Positions 31,196 to 42,214 are shown, counted from the stretch's first letter. The stretch is DNA of 64,000 nt from Odontocerum albicorne (GCA_949825065.1 OX463848.1:39043380-39107379), one strand, 5' to 3'. Program-made: numbers and translations. Notes: generated by a model from the letters alone, not told the origin.

Positions 31196-31924
31196 TATAA
31201 TTGTTTAATCTTAAAACAAAATTCACCTATAATATCAGCATTCCGTACTTCATAAATTAAAAAAATATTAATTATTAAAAAAATAATAATAATAAAAAAA
31301 ATGTTCGTATGGTCACCCCAGTGTCCCGATCCATCGAGCTTAGTACGGTTCACAAGTATTGTAAATTGTACTGAATCTTCCTTTCTGCGCCCAATACACA
31401 AACCATTTCATAAGAAAGCGCACTGAGGCGCGTTATCCTCGTCCCCTCTTTACACATTATAACCCTAGAGGAGAGAAGGAAAAGAGGAATACGGTTCAGC
31501 TTGGAAAAAATATTTAGTGTGTAGAATGATTAAGTTGAATGATATTCGTCTCTTTCTATCAAATGTCGGCACTATTTTTGAGAAGGAGATAAAGTATTTT
31601 CGGATCGGTTTTGTTAAATGATACATTATGACATATCCATCATTTACTATACGGACGTTAAAGGAGTTTTCCTGCGTCTGCGCGTATGTATCTTCCGAAA
31701 ATCATAGGTTTTAAACCTTAATTCATCATTAAAAAAAAGAAAGAATTGTTGCCAAAATTACACAATATTTCCTATGTCACCCGTAATAATGCAAAAAATA
31801 TTGCTGAAATTCAGGATTGCTCATAAAAATCTTATGTAATTTAGCGAAAAGTATCCATTTTCTTATTAGCTTCAACTGAAAGAGTTAAAAATAAAGAAAA
31901 CAATTCAAGCACTTATGAAAAAAA
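31196..31924. other. Unannotated stretch
   Basis: No gene recognised. A poly-A/T-rich block lies at 31255-31300. Confidence 0.4.
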
Positions 31925-32547
31925 AGTCAAAAAGTATTTATGAGTAAATTTGAAAATAATTAGTTAAGTTCAAATAATTCACCCATTTGTGAATATAAAA
32001 TCAAAAGGTATTTATGAGTAAATTTGAAAATAATCAGTTAAGTTAAAATAATTCATCCATTTGTGAATATACAGTCAAAAGGTATTTATGAGTAAATTTG
32101 AAAATAGTCAGTTAAGTTAAAAGAATTCACTCACTTGTGAATATAAAGTCAAAAGGTATTTATGAGTAAATTTGAAAATAATCAGTTAAGTTAAAAGAAT
32201 TCACTCACTTGTGAATATAAAGTCAAAATGTATTTATGAGTAAATTTGAAAATAATCAGTTAAGTTAAAAGAATTCACGCACTTGTAAATATAAAGTCAA
32301 AAGATATTTATGAGTAAATTTGAAAATAATCAGTTAAGTTAAAATAATTCATTCACTTGTGAATATAAAGTCAAAAGGTATAGATGAGTAAATTTGAAAA
32401 TAATCGGTTAAGTTAAAATAATTCACTCACTTGTGAATATAAAGTCAAAAGATATTTGAATAAATTTGAAAATAATCAGATAAGTTAAAAGAATTCACTC
32501 ACTTGTGAATATTAAGTCAAAAGATATTTCTGAGTAAATTTGAAAAA
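31925..32547. repeat. 74-bp tandem repeat, about 8.4 copies
   Basis: The unit contains TATTTATGAGTAAATTTGAA, AATAATCAGTTAAGTTAAAA and ATTCACTCACTTGTGAATAT, with starts at 32003, 32077, 32151 and so on. ATTCAC...GTGAAT within each unit can form a small hairpin. Variation increases at both edges. Confidence 0.95.
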
Positions 32548-32725
32548 ACATATCACGAAATACATTTTCATTTTTATTTAAGTATATAATTTTGAATTCA
32601 TATTCTTGGTTATATATAATATATAAAAAAAAGGCATTGAATGTATACAAATTTCGAAATTTACATATCAAATCAGCCATGTAATAAAAAAATCGAAATA
32701 GTAATGTTAAAAGAAAACGTTTTCC

Positions 32726-32890
32726 AGCTCCGTGGCTTAGTTGGTAAGACACATGTAATCTAATCAATGGGCTACGAGTTCAATTCTCATTGGTATTTTT
32801 TTTACTTGTTTTTTTTTTTCATTTAAGTACTCGATATATTTCTGGTAAGGTAGAAGATATTGCCACGTGATAATTAGTTGTATTGTAGGT
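32726..32890 (+). mobile_element. tRNA-derived SINE
   Basis: Box A is in CCGTGGCTTAGTTGGTAAGA and box B in TACGAGTTCAATTCTCATTG. The body is shortened, but TATTTCTGGTAAGGTAGAAG and GCCACGTGATAATTAG keep the family tail. Confidence 0.75.
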
Positions 32891-32959
32891 ATATAACAAA
32901 AGTGTTCATATATATAATATATATGATACTTATGATCACGCAATTTCCAATGTGATAAC

Positions 32960-33720
32960 AGATCTCTTTACTTTTCTATCCATGCACACAACTCTCACCT
33001 CTTTCACATGCATACATCTCATCATGCACAATTTTCTATTATTTATACTTCTCACTTTACCTGCTTTTAAAATTTGATCCAGCCACGTTTTGCTCGATCT
33101 ACTTCTTCCACACACACTTTTCCCTTCTGATTTGTATAATCGCTTAGGCTAAGGCCACACCAAAGTGCTTCGCTAGGTGCTACGTGACGTGACTAATAGA
33201 CTAGGTGACTTCATGCTTACCCACACCAAAGTGCTTCGCACAAATTCATTTGACATTAACGATCGGTAGATTCACAAACGATTCCACTCTCAAAATTAAC
33301 CAATTTCATTACAACTTACCAACTTTATTTACTTTCTGTACAACTTCATTCCAAAGTGATTTTATTACAGGTAGATTTTTGTATAATTTGCTCGATGGGT
33401 TCCACAAAGACTCCCTTTTATACACAGCTGTTATTAAAACTTCCACCATCTTGTAAAATCACTTGGTGACACAATACAATTAATCAACACGTCTGTTCGC
33501 TAGGAGACTCACCAGGTGACTAATCATAATGTAGCGAAGCGTGCAGTGTGACCATTGCGATAATATGCGGTGGTGGGTTGGTTCGCTAGCTCGCAACGCA
33601 GTTCTAAGCACCAAGCGAGGCTCCTACCTGTGTGGCCGAGGCCTTAGTCAATCTTTCGTCGTTCATTCTCTTCACATGCCCAAACAACCTTAAAGCTCAC
33701 TCTCATCTTACTTAAAATAA
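32960..33720 (-). pseudogene. RTE 3'-terminal fragment split by a MITE
   Basis: Left piece 32960-33146 and right piece 33644-33720 read continuously once the Harbinger-like insert is taken out. The join aligns with the GTTAGTC.TTC.TCATTC block of other RTE copies. The fragment is non-coding. Confidence 0.75.
33147..33643 (+). mobile_element. Harbinger-like MITE, copy 2, nested in an RTE fragment
   Basis: The 497-bp element starts GGCTAAGGCCACACC and ends GTGTGGCCGAGGCC, flanked by TTA at 33144-33146 and 33644-33646. It is similar over its full length to copies 1 and 3. It is non-autonomous. Confidence 0.9.
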
Positions 33721-35094
33721 GTGTAATACAACACGGTGAAATTCGGAAGTCTCTTCATTCTGTCAAATCTTATAGAAAGATATATGCATTTTCAGACAGT
33801 GGTAAAAAAGTAGAAAAGTTGTAAGATTAACTTCAAATACATTATAATCTGGAGCTTTTAAGCTATCCTTTTTACGCTGCACCCGCTAAGCTTTCCGTAC
33901 TACGACTGAATCGTAGCTATTTATATGGGTCTCGCTCACTACCGTTTCCTTCTCCCTCTAGCGTAGAACAAAATAAAAAGTGGCCCTTACTACGAAAAAC
34001 GTAGAATGTGTGCCGGCTTTTGACGTCTACGCCAAATGAGGTATTGAAGTTTTTATGGTTTCTGTTATAGTGTAAACAATTTGTGGTGTGTTTCCCGCTT
34101 TTATTTCGAGTGAATCGATGCCGTGAATACGCCCAGTTTACGGTTGAACGAATGCATACACACAGTGAGAAGCCGACCGTGGTTCAACATACGAGTAAAA
34201 TCATTGTTGTGTTATGTCAAAACCGTTGTTGGCACAGTGGACTTAACTGCGCCGGGAGAATATAGGTTTTCTATAAAAATAACAACAAAATCTCTTGAAA
34301 AGTTAACAAAATAAAGTTTAAATAAGTTTAATTGATACATTTGTATTGTTAAAAGTGTTATTTTTGTGTTTTTTATATTATTTTTCGTCATTTATAACTT
34401 CGTTCCGCGTTGCGTATTTTTCATCCCTTGCAGCTGTTTTGAGGGGGTGCCAACACCCTTATGAAAAGGTTATTTACGATACACTTTGACGTTTCTAGGC
34501 TAAGACGTGACGGAATGTGAACGGAAAAGGGGATAAATTTTCTTTTGAATAATGGAAGTGGACTTCGTTTTTTTTTATATAACAGCTTGTCATTTTGACT
34601 GATTAATTTGTTTTTGATATACTATTAAATTTATATATAAAAAATATCATAATTTAAAAAAAACCTTTACAAATTTAATTTTGTAAGTTATTTCACTTAC
34701 ATACATATATTATATATGACATAAAAAAACTTTTGATAAAAATATTTTAACGTTTACAATTAAACGCGTTTTTTTCTTTATCTAAAAATTAATTTAATAC
34801 AGTTACAAAATAAATTATTGATAATAATAAACTTTTTTAATTAAATATGAAGGGTAATTAAATATTGTGATAGCTTTTGCAACTCAAGTAAAAAATATTA
34901 ATAAAAGCCTTAAAAAAAAAACAAGAAGTAACTAAATAAATGAAATTGTTTGAAAATTCGTGATCTTAAGAAATTCGAGAGGAACCCAATCTCAAGACGA
35001 TCTTTGAAAACATTATTTGGAGTCTTAATAACGGTGAGTTTTTTAAATATGTCTATTTGTTTATTGTATTGTATTGTACCTTATTATATTACAA
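33721..35094. other. Unannotated stretch
   Basis: A somewhat GC-richer part at 33880-34260 has a TATA-like ATTTATATGGG and open frames of 60-63 codons without motifs. It might be an old LTR or a promoter. The part after 34560 is very AT-rich. No gene is supported. Confidence 0.35.
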
Positions 35095-35140
35095 CCTTGC
35101 AGGGTTGTTGCTATATAATCCCTTCCAACCAATAAGAAAA
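35095..35140 (-). mobile_element. SINE tail fragment
   Basis: The block AATCCCTTCCAACCAATAAG is the complement of the SINE tail GGTTGGAAGAGATTGCCAC in a diverged form. Confidence 0.5.
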
Positions 35141-35339
35141 ATGTTAAAAAGAACTTAAGTTGTCATTTTTTAAAATCTGGCTTCCTATAGACTGCCTATA
35201 TATAAAGACTACACCTCGCGATCGACTGTGTCAGCCATTATGCGGATGGAAGACGCCTGTGTTCTATTGGATGTATAATTTGTTATAGAGTCTTAAAATA
35301 TCAAACCTAGACAATGAATGCCAGAATACGTTATACATT

Positions 35340-35645
35340 CTTAAGACTGAATATAAACTTAAGACTGATGTGTTGAATAACATGTGAAAGCACTCTCTTA
35401 GATGATTTGGGCACGTGTGACGAATGAATGAAGAAAGGCTAACAAAATAAATGAGCGTGCAAATGAGAGGTAGAGAAGGACCAAGGAAAGTATGGCTGGG
35501 TCAAGCGAATTATATATTGAAAGAAACATAAGAGAGAAGTAAGAAAAAATATACGAAATATGTGTCTAGATAGGAAAATCTGGCACTCTGTCCAGTATGC
35601 CTATTCCCTCAGGGAAACGGCGTGATGGTATGTATATATACGTAT
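35340..35645 (+). pseudogene. RTE family A, 3'-terminal fragment
   Basis: The plus strand includes GATTTGGGCACGTGTGACGA (a WGH.RR-type coding block), AAGGACCAAGGAAAGTATGG, TGGGTCAAGCG and the 3' end GGCGTGATGGTATGTATATA. Frame breaks are present. Confidence 0.8.
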
Positions 35646-36379
35646 ATATTTTTATGCAATCGTTCAAACAAAAAAATCCTGCAATGAATCGTATGTCTGG
35701 CCAAAAAGTTCCAGGAGTGCATTTAAAATGCATTACGTTAAATTAAAACTTATTGGTCAATTAAATTGTATGCAACGCTCCACAGACCTCGGCCCGCATT
35801 TATTTCTTCTTGGAAGTCGGAGCAATTTTCTAATTAAAGGATCAACTATAGGTGAGGGAGCTTCGCCCAGTTTAAATTTTCATGTTTCTTTGAATACTAT
35901 TTAAAAAAATTAACATTACAATGGACGTAGTGAAGCGAAAACGTAAAAATATAATAATTTGTGAGAGAGGTAATTTATCAATTGATTTATTTGTGATTTA
36001 TTTCAACAATAAAATTACTTTGTTGATTCAAAAGATCAGAAAACAACTACAAAAATATTAACATTGATTTGTAAGCAGTGTTAAAGTATAGAAAAAAAAT
36101 TATTAATAATAAATAAATATAGGTTTATTGATAGCAACATAGTATGTACATAATATATTTAGATACACTTAAAAAACACATAAGTAGCAGAAAATACATT
36201 TAAAAAAGAAGGCATCAAAAGGTCTGGGCTCATCTAATAATATCCCCCGGCCAAGATACATCCCATCAATATGGCGCGAGCCCAGCCGCGAGGACACCAG
36301 CTGTTTTTCAGCCTTGCACATGTAGAATAAAATATTTTTGGTAACCGTTGTGTCCGTTAAATATATAATCACACCTATA
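35646..36379. other. Unannotated stretch
   Basis: AT-rich. A minus-strand frame at 36169-36384 gives 71 residues without a recognised motif. Confidence 0.35.
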
Positions 36380-36888
36380 AGCATACCTATAAATGGAGCA
36401 AAGTCCTGTTTATAAAAAACATATCATACGAAATAGCCAAAAATATTCCAAGTCACATAAAGCCAGCTTTTTACACTAATTTTAATCTCCGGAAACTCTT
36501 ATTTAATGGGAAAGGTAAAAATGGAATACTTAGCAACATTGGTGTGTATAAACTTTTATGTGCTGACTGTGATAATTTCTATATAGGAAAGACAGGAAGA
36601 TCTTTTGAAAAGAGATTTCGTGAACACAAATCCGCCTTAACAAATCCTCTAATTTATTCTGAAATGGCTAATCATTGTCACCGTGAAAACCATACTTTTT
36701 CTATCGATGATGCCAAATTCTTACATATCAGTAGTAACGGAAATAAATTGGACAGATTAGAGGCCCTAGAAATTTCTAAGTCAGTACATCGATCCGAACA
36801 TCTGGTGAACAGTTATATCCCAAAAACCTCTCCGCTCTTGGCCGAAATCGTCCCATGCCTCCCTCACCCCTCAGCCCCCAACCGTTGA
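36380..36888 (+). pseudogene. Penelope-like element, C-terminal part with GIY-YIG endonuclease
   Basis: An open plus-strand frame covers the end of a PLE protein. After a linker (KPAFYTNFNLRKLLFNGKGK) comes the endonuclease core with GVYKLLCADCDNFYIGKTGR and FEKRFREHK. This includes the GIY-like GVY, the YIG motif and the catalytic arginine region. It then ends with LEALEISKSVHRSEHLVNSY and a stop at 36886-36888. In complete PLEs the GIY-YIG domain nicks DNA to prime reverse transcription. Here the reverse transcriptase part is missing upstream, so the copy is 5'-truncated. No ATG is required, since this is an internal fragment. The 3' UTR follows directly. Confidence 0.85.
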
Positions 36889-37085
36889 AGCGTGTATATC
36901 GGTACCAGTTCGAACATAATTTAGTCTTGTTTATGCTCCCCTGAAGATGAGGTGAAAACCTTGAAACCGGTAGGGTTATACCGTCACAAAAAAGTGGAAT
37001 AAACAGTGTTTGATAAAAATAAATTACAATGTCTTTAAACCTCCACAACGTTAATGCCTTAACTATAAACATCATAGAAAATAAA
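36889..37085 (+). mobile_element. Penelope-like element 3' UTR with hammerhead-like block
   Basis: The sequence after the GIY-YIG stop contains CTGAAGATGAGGTGAAAACC, then TTGAAACCGGTAGGGTTATA and CCGTCAC, a GGAATAAACAGTGTTTGATA block, and the end TTAATGCCTTAACTATAAAC. This ties all short repeats of this type in the window to the PLE family. Confidence 0.85.
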
Positions 37086-37705
37086 TAGATTTCAGAAAAA
37101 AGTAAATCCACGAATGGCACCTCAGATCAATTCAAACAAAGAAATAAAGGTTCCTTGACAGCAACACAATGTGTACATATACTAGTATGTAATAAATTTA
37201 TTCCGAAATTGGACATTTATCTCAAAATAAACTGCAGAAAATACATAAGACGAACCTATACAATTTCATCAATTCTTCCCGGCAAGACCAACTTCTCTTG
37301 ACTCCTCTAAATAGACAAAATAACATGAAAATCCCTGCAATGCCCATATTGATTATTCAATATGTGCAGTTTTGTAATGCAAGAGTTGTATACTTCACTA
37401 TCGAACAAAACATTTTACTAGGTGGGTCTACAAATAAATTCTTATACGACAAGATGAGTTAGTTATGAACTATTGAAATATAAGCTGACAATCTTAAACC
37501 GTTTTGTGATGTTAAAAAATGTCTTCTTTCTGACAAGGTTGTAAGACTCGTCACTTTCAACAATATATCAAAAATATGATGTAAATTATAAATAATAAAG
37601 TTTGAGACTTATTAGGAATAATGAAAATATGTATATTTTAGCGTACAGTCAGTTGAAATAAATTGAACGTATCACAGATTAAGGATACTAAATACCACTT
37701 CCTCA
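37086..37705. other. Unannotated stretch
   Basis: AT-rich; the part at 37150-37260 has weak similarity to 36140-36220 (shared GCAGAAAATACAT), perhaps an old duplication. No gene found. Confidence 0.35.
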
Positions 37706-37707
37706 TA

Positions 37708-38045
37708 TATATTTTTTATCCATTTTGCACGGATTTCTCCTGTTACACAAAGAGGGTATGTTTCTAGAGTTAGCTTATTCGTTAGGAAGAATATCAGCCA
37801 GGATTCTTCTCATACTGCTAGGCGGCACCGAGAACATATCAACAGTGTCATTCATGGTAGTTGCTTCAATATCTCTATACCACGCGTGACTGGGTGTTTA
37901 GCCATGATATTCGTCCTGTAAGTTGGTATGTAGAACAGAGGGTGATTCATTGCACGGCTATATTTATTAGTTACATATAAACCTAGTGCTTCTAGAATCG
38001 TGGGACAGTTAAAACAACCTAGAAAAACCTTAAGTAGGAATATGC
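37708..38045 (-). pseudogene. C-terminal fragment of a LINE ORF2 (copy 2)
   Basis: It is nearly identical over about 330 bp to 16030-16350, including CTGTTACACAAAGAGGGT and TTAGGAAGAATATCAGCCAG. Like copy 1, it covers the 3' UTR and the VP.R C-terminal coding part. It ends abruptly at about 38045 where a SINE begins. Confidence 0.8.
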
Positions 38046-38059
38046 TCTACTAGGTGACG

Positions 38060-38140
38060 ACCTTCATAGCCTAGTTGGTAAGATACTTAACTTCCATCCG
38101 TGCGTTTCAGGTTTGTTTCCCGATGGTATCCAGAAAAAAG
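38060..38140 (+). mobile_element. SINE head fragment
   Basis: Box A is in TCATAGCCTAGTTGGTAAGA and the box B region in TTTCAGGTTTGTTTCCCGAT. The body is lost. Confidence 0.6.
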
Positions 38141-38339
38141 AGTACCTGTATGATTAAATATTTGTCTAGTAAAATACTCGTGAACGCTACACATCTGCGA
38201 GGATTGTTGTTTTTTTTATGTACGGTTGTATTGTCAATACGTGCGATGACAAACTGTGAGTTCCGTGCCTATTCCAGCAACTCTAAACTAAATGACTCGA
38301 TTATGTATTTCATTCTGTGAACATGGTCATTAGTGTACA

Positions 38340-38390
38340 CAGTTAAAAATTGTACATCCTGGCGGGTTTATTGCTAGACAGCAATTCCTT
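38340..38390 (-). mobile_element. SINE tail fragment
   Basis: CTGGCGGGTTTATTGCTAGA and GCAATTCCTTCCAAAAAACT are complementary to the SINE tail. Confidence 0.55.
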
Positions 38391-38844
38391 CCAAAAAACT
38401 AGCTCATATTGAATTAATTTAATCGTTTTATTCCATTACAGACAGTACAAAAAAATATTCGTTTAAATTTAAGTAAAAAATAATAATAGAACTAGACGAA
38501 ATGATTAATGGAGTCGATAACAATATTGTCTTCAGACCACGCTCTTCAACTTGTCCGAATGGTGGGTTCGTATATGTTGCAGGGTACCATGCGATTATTA
38601 ATTTCTTGATTCATTTTTAGAGAAAACAAGTTTGTAGAGAATAGAGTTTAAATATAATTACACAATATACTCGTACTACGAGAAAAAGCAAAACAATTTA
38701 AATAGAATCGTTATTGGGGCACCGAGGCGCACACTTTGAGAACCACTAACTTAAGACCTCTTTAACATATTTCTCTCGTCACTTAAACATCTTCAATTTA
38801 AACCTGCCAGATTGTAGTGTATACAACGAAAGTGATATTATTGT
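38391..38844. other. Unannotated stretch with a possible hAT end
   Basis: At about 38717-38752 the minus strand reads AGTGGTTCTCAAAGTGTGCG, then CCTCGGTGCCCC. This is typical of hAT-superfamily termini. The partner end was not found. Confidence 0.4.
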
Positions 38845-38930
38845 GAGGTGCATGGTCGCGTGGTAACGCATTGGACTTCCGTGCGGAAGGTCGTCGGTTC
38901 GAACCCCACGTTGTACTACTGTCCTCGAAC
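38845..38930 (+). mobile_element. tRNA-derived SINE of a second family
   Basis: GGTCGCGTGGTAACGCATTG contains box A, and GTCGGTTCGAACCCCACGTT contains a perfect box B. The downstream sequence (TACTGTCCTCGAACGACACA) differs from the main SINE body. Confidence 0.65.
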
Positions 38931-39283
38931 GACACAGCCACTTTTTCCGCTTTGTATTCGAGAGTATAAGGATACCTATGACTTCGGTCATATATATTAT
39001 ATAAAAAATCAACAACATTTTAAAATTAGACACTACGACATGAAATTGGAGCACTTGACAAATTTAAGCTTCCCTCTGAAACAGTTGAAAATATCTGAAT
39101 CCTTCATTATCCCAATCTGTGTAATTGTGTCAAAGGTGGGATTTTTCGTTATGTTTTCATGTGAAAGACAAGCTTTCTACAGTCTTAAGCTACATACATA
39201 AATAATGCTACATTGAGTAGTATTGTTTTAGCGATAAAAATTTAGTTCTGAAATTACATAAAAATACTCCTTTATCGTATATA
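38931..39283. other. Unannotated stretch after the second-family SINE
   Basis: It may include the body of that SINE. A 117-codon plus-strand frame crosses it (38848-39201) but starts inside the SINE head and has no domain, so I do not call it a gene. Confidence 0.35.
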
Positions 39284-40239
39284 CTATGCGTATCCAGAAA
39301 GTAAGTGTACTGAGGCTCTCACGACCGGATGGATTTTATTTTCGACATGTTGGCTACACTTCCGTGTAGCCTGACCCTTCCCCTCCGTAACGAGACCGGT
39401 TCGAGGTCAGTATGTTGAGAAGTGTCGACGCGACAACACGTTTCGTGAAAAATGTCAATCCAATCTCCCGCCAATCGCGAACTACGCGGCGTCATCCGTT
39501 ATCTCGTTTGGAAGGGAAAACCTCCGGTTGAGGTTTATAATGAGGTGAAAACTGCATATGGTGATAAAGCTATGAATCGTACGAGTGTGTACAAGTGGTG
39601 TCGCGAGTTTAAAAACGGTCACGTCACACCTCTTCACCCTCCGCCAAAAAGTTCAAAACCACAATTTCAGCCAAGAAAATCATGGCATCCGTGTTTTGGG
39701 ACTGTCAAGGCATAATTTTAATTGAATATATGCCTCAAGGGGAGACCATCAACTCTGCAAGATACTGTGAGACCCTAAAAAATTGCGGAGGGCGATTCAG
39801 AACAAGAGGAGAGGCATGCTGACAAAGGGAGTCTGCCTGCTGTACGACAATGCCAGACCACACACGGCCAACGCCACGAAGGAACTGCTCGCCTCGTTTA
39901 AATGGGATGTCCTGAACCATCCCGCGCATTCCCCTGACCTAGCACCTTCAGATTACTATCTCTTTACCTCCCTGAAGCTGCACATGGGTGGAAAAGGTTT
40001 TCAACCGACGAGGAGGTAAAGGAGGAGGTGGAAAAGTGGACGGAGGGGTTGGCGGGAAACTACTTCGAGGAAGGCATAAAAAACTTGATACCTTGCTTCA
40101 CCACCTGAATTGAGAGGAATGGCGACTATGTCGAAAAATAGCTTACATATGTACTACGTTTACCAAGTAATTTTTTGTTTAAATAAAAAAAATTGTAACC
40201 TACAAAAATTCAGTACACTTACTTTCTGGATATGCCTCG
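39284..40239 (+). mobile_element. Mariner element 2, internally deleted
   Basis: The 956-bp element is flanked by TA. Inverted ends are CTATGCGTATCCAGAAAGTA (left) and CGAGGCATATCCAGAAAGTA (right, read inward), both continuing AGTGTACTG. A plus-strand frame starts at ATG 39452 and gives the transposase N-terminus. The C-terminal part follows in other frames. About a third of a normal mariner is missing between them, including the first catalytic aspartate region. It cannot encode active enzyme. Confidence 0.88.
39452..40108 (+). pseudogene. Mariner transposase, N- and C-terminal remnants
   Basis: The first part (39452-39640) encodes an HTH DNA-binding domain, including GVIRYLVWKGKPPVEVYNEV and TSVYKWCREFKNGH. 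After the deletion, about 39670-40108 encodes the catalytic C-terminal part across changes of frame. It includes FWDCQGIILIEYMPQG, the second catalytic aspartate in CLLYDNARPHTA, and HPAHSPDLAPSDYYLF with the third. The end is FEEGIKNLIPCF, then NGDYVEK. The segment with the TGDE motif is missing. Mariner transposases are usually about 340-350 residues. The break was not repaired here. Confidence 0.85.
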
Positions 40240-40257
40240 TATTACCAAGCTTTCGTT

Positions 40258-40445
40258 GTATATCATACATTACAACCTGATAGGTGTATACTATTTGGCA
40301 ATTTTTCCAACCAACATAAAATCTGTTTAAAATACCTGAATTGAAAACAATACTGGGATCCTTTTAAATTGAATTCTAACAGGAATCGAACCCGATTTCC
40401 CAAGTTTTAGAACAGGTAGTTTACCAGTTAGATCACGGAGGTTAA
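40258..40445 (-). mobile_element. tRNA-derived SINE, nearly full-length, minus strand
   Basis: Read on the minus strand, box A (GATCTAACTGGTAAACTACC), box B (GGGTTCGATTCCTGTTAGAA), body, and tail with GGTTGGAAAAATTGCC and ACAACGAAAG are in order. Confidence 0.8.
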
Positions 40446-40539
40446 CTAATAAAAAAACAAATTAATGCTTACTCTTAAAAATATCTTTAGTAAGGATTTT
40501 GTTCAGAATTATATTTGATTAGTGGTAATCAAATGGTGA

Positions 40540-40630
40540 CCGATTCCGGTCTATGGTTGAGTGGTAATCGGTCTGCTGGCCGGCGGTAGCCGTAGAACGT
40601 CCGTCCCCATACTAATTTCGAAGTTATTAC
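40540..40630 (+). mobile_element. Possible SINE or tRNA-like head
   Basis: TCTATGGTTGAGTGGTAATC resembles box A of a tRNA-Ser- or Leu-like promoter. The expected box B region (GCCGTAGAACGTCCGT) is poor. Family unknown. Confidence 0.35.
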
Positions 40631-40884
40631 ATGTTTTATTTCTTTAAATCCAATAAAACTGTATTTACAAAATCTTTTTTAATACCCACCCCATCTTGAA
40701 AAAATCAAAAATTTATCGTGATGTGGACCAGTATAATAAAATATTTTTGGTACAACGTAATTTATTTGATCAACACATTGAGAATTGAACCCAAAATACA
40801 AATAAACAAAAAAATATATATAGTTTATGAAAAATTAAGTAAATACAAAAGTAAAACAATAATATATGAGGAAAAACTAAAATA

Positions 40885-41060
40885 GACGATTTAATTGGTA
40901 AGACACCTGCTTTCCAAGTCGAAGTTTATGGGTTTAATTCCCGTTGGTAACCAGATATATTAAAATAAAAGAGCTCGTTTAAACACCTTTCCTTCTGATT
41001 GGAACAGATTTACACATGTTTTAAAGCTGCCAGGTTGTATTGTGTAATACAACGAATGTG
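40885..41060 (+). mobile_element. tRNA-derived SINE
   Basis: Box A is in CGATTTAATTGGTAAGACAC and box B in TATGGGTTTAATTCCCGTTG. The tail has AGCTGCCAGGTTGTATTGTG and ACAACGAATG. Confidence 0.75.
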
Positions 41061-41540
41061 CAATACGATAATATAAAAGATTTTTAAAGTAAAACCTCGA
41101 AGGTATCGATTTAGGCATTTATTTGAAAACTTCCTGGTCAATACCACGAGAAAGTTTGAGTACCACTGTATTGGATTACTTGCACGATCGACCTTTTGAT
41201 TAGTGTGGACACAACTTAAGGTCGATTGGCAATACTGTGCAGTTGAATTAGTGGGTAATGGTTTAATTAAGACTCGAGCAGACTGGTCTAGCCACATAAT
41301 GGATTGCTTTATGGTCAATTTACTTCGTGAATTGTAGTTTTTTAACCTATTTTTAAAATTATATATAACAATCCTCAAAAAAACATCGAGTTAAGGCTAT
41401 GAACCTTTTCTCAGGCATTTTATAGCTAATTTTGTAAGCTGAAGAATATAATAGTAAAATAAAGATTTTATGTTGGATGTCTGTCATGTGTAGTTTATGG
41501 TATAGGTATTTTTCAACACATATGCAGATGCAGTGACGTA

Positions 41541-41781
41541 CAGTACCCGGTGGTAAATAATACACGTCAGGCTTAAGAAAGAGACTGTCAGCAATAATCG
41601 GCTAACTTCGGCTTTGTAGAGCGTCGTCTCTGTCATTCATACACGTGTTTCGTCGCGATTTATCAGTCATAATGGCCGTCGTCGTGTGACAGAGAAGATG
41701 CTATACAAAGGCGAAGTTAGCCGATTATGGCCGACAGTATCTGTATTAAGCCCAATGTGTATTACTTACCACCGGGTACTG
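41541..41781. mobile_element. Foldback TA element, copy 1
   Basis: Inverted arms of nearly 100 bp start CAGTACCCGGTGGTAA and include AATCGGCTAACTTCGGCTTT. They enclose a short loop with CGTGTTTCGTCGCGATTTAT. TA flanks both ends. Two other copies lie at 44.0 and 60.8 kb. There is no coding capacity. Confidence 0.88.
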
Positions 41782-41814
41782 TACCTAATCACCACCTTCC
41801 TACCCTTACACCTA

Positions 41815-42060
41815 AATTATATAATAATAATTAAACAAAGATAATTTATACAGCGCCGTTCAGAGAGCAAACTCCCCTAAAGGGCGCTCCAATTCGAGAC
41901 GTACCCACTGTAACCGATTAACGAACAATATATAATATCTTGTTATAAGAATGAATAAGATGGAAGTGTCTTTAACTTTAGATGAAGTGTAGTGTATGTA
42001 GTCTTCATATGCCATCATAAATGTTGATAAAGTCTTCCGAAAAAGCATGTCTTCCTAAAG
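41815..42060 (-). pseudogene. 3' end of a CR1/L2-like LINE
   Basis: The minus strand ends GAGCGCCCTTTAGGGGAGTT, then GCTCTCTGAACGGCGCTGTA and TAAATTAT, followed by an ATTATT-type tail. The same 3' end occurs at 53.1-53.26 and 54.4-54.53 kb; the last is preceded by the LINE coding C-terminus. Confidence 0.65.
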
Positions 42061-42214
42061 CTTCCCACACCTCTCACAACAGGACCTAATGAACGAGGTA
42101 ATAAATAGATTTTTTTTAATATACGTTTGTTAATGTCATTGACGATTTTTTTCAAAAAAATAAATGTGACCGAAGTCATACGTAGATACTCTTATTCCTC
42201 CGAATACTAGTAAG

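Noticed and set aside
31925..32547. CRISPR-like array at the 74-bp repeat
   Set aside because: The whole 74-bp unit is repeated, with no variable spacers; it is an ordinary minisatellite.
33205..33456. An 83-codon frame inside the Harbinger-like MITE
   Set aside because: Related short frames occur in all three copies only because the element sequence is shared; there is no transposase motif.
38848..39201. A 117-codon plus-strand frame
   Set aside because: It starts inside a tRNA-derived SINE head and has no domain.
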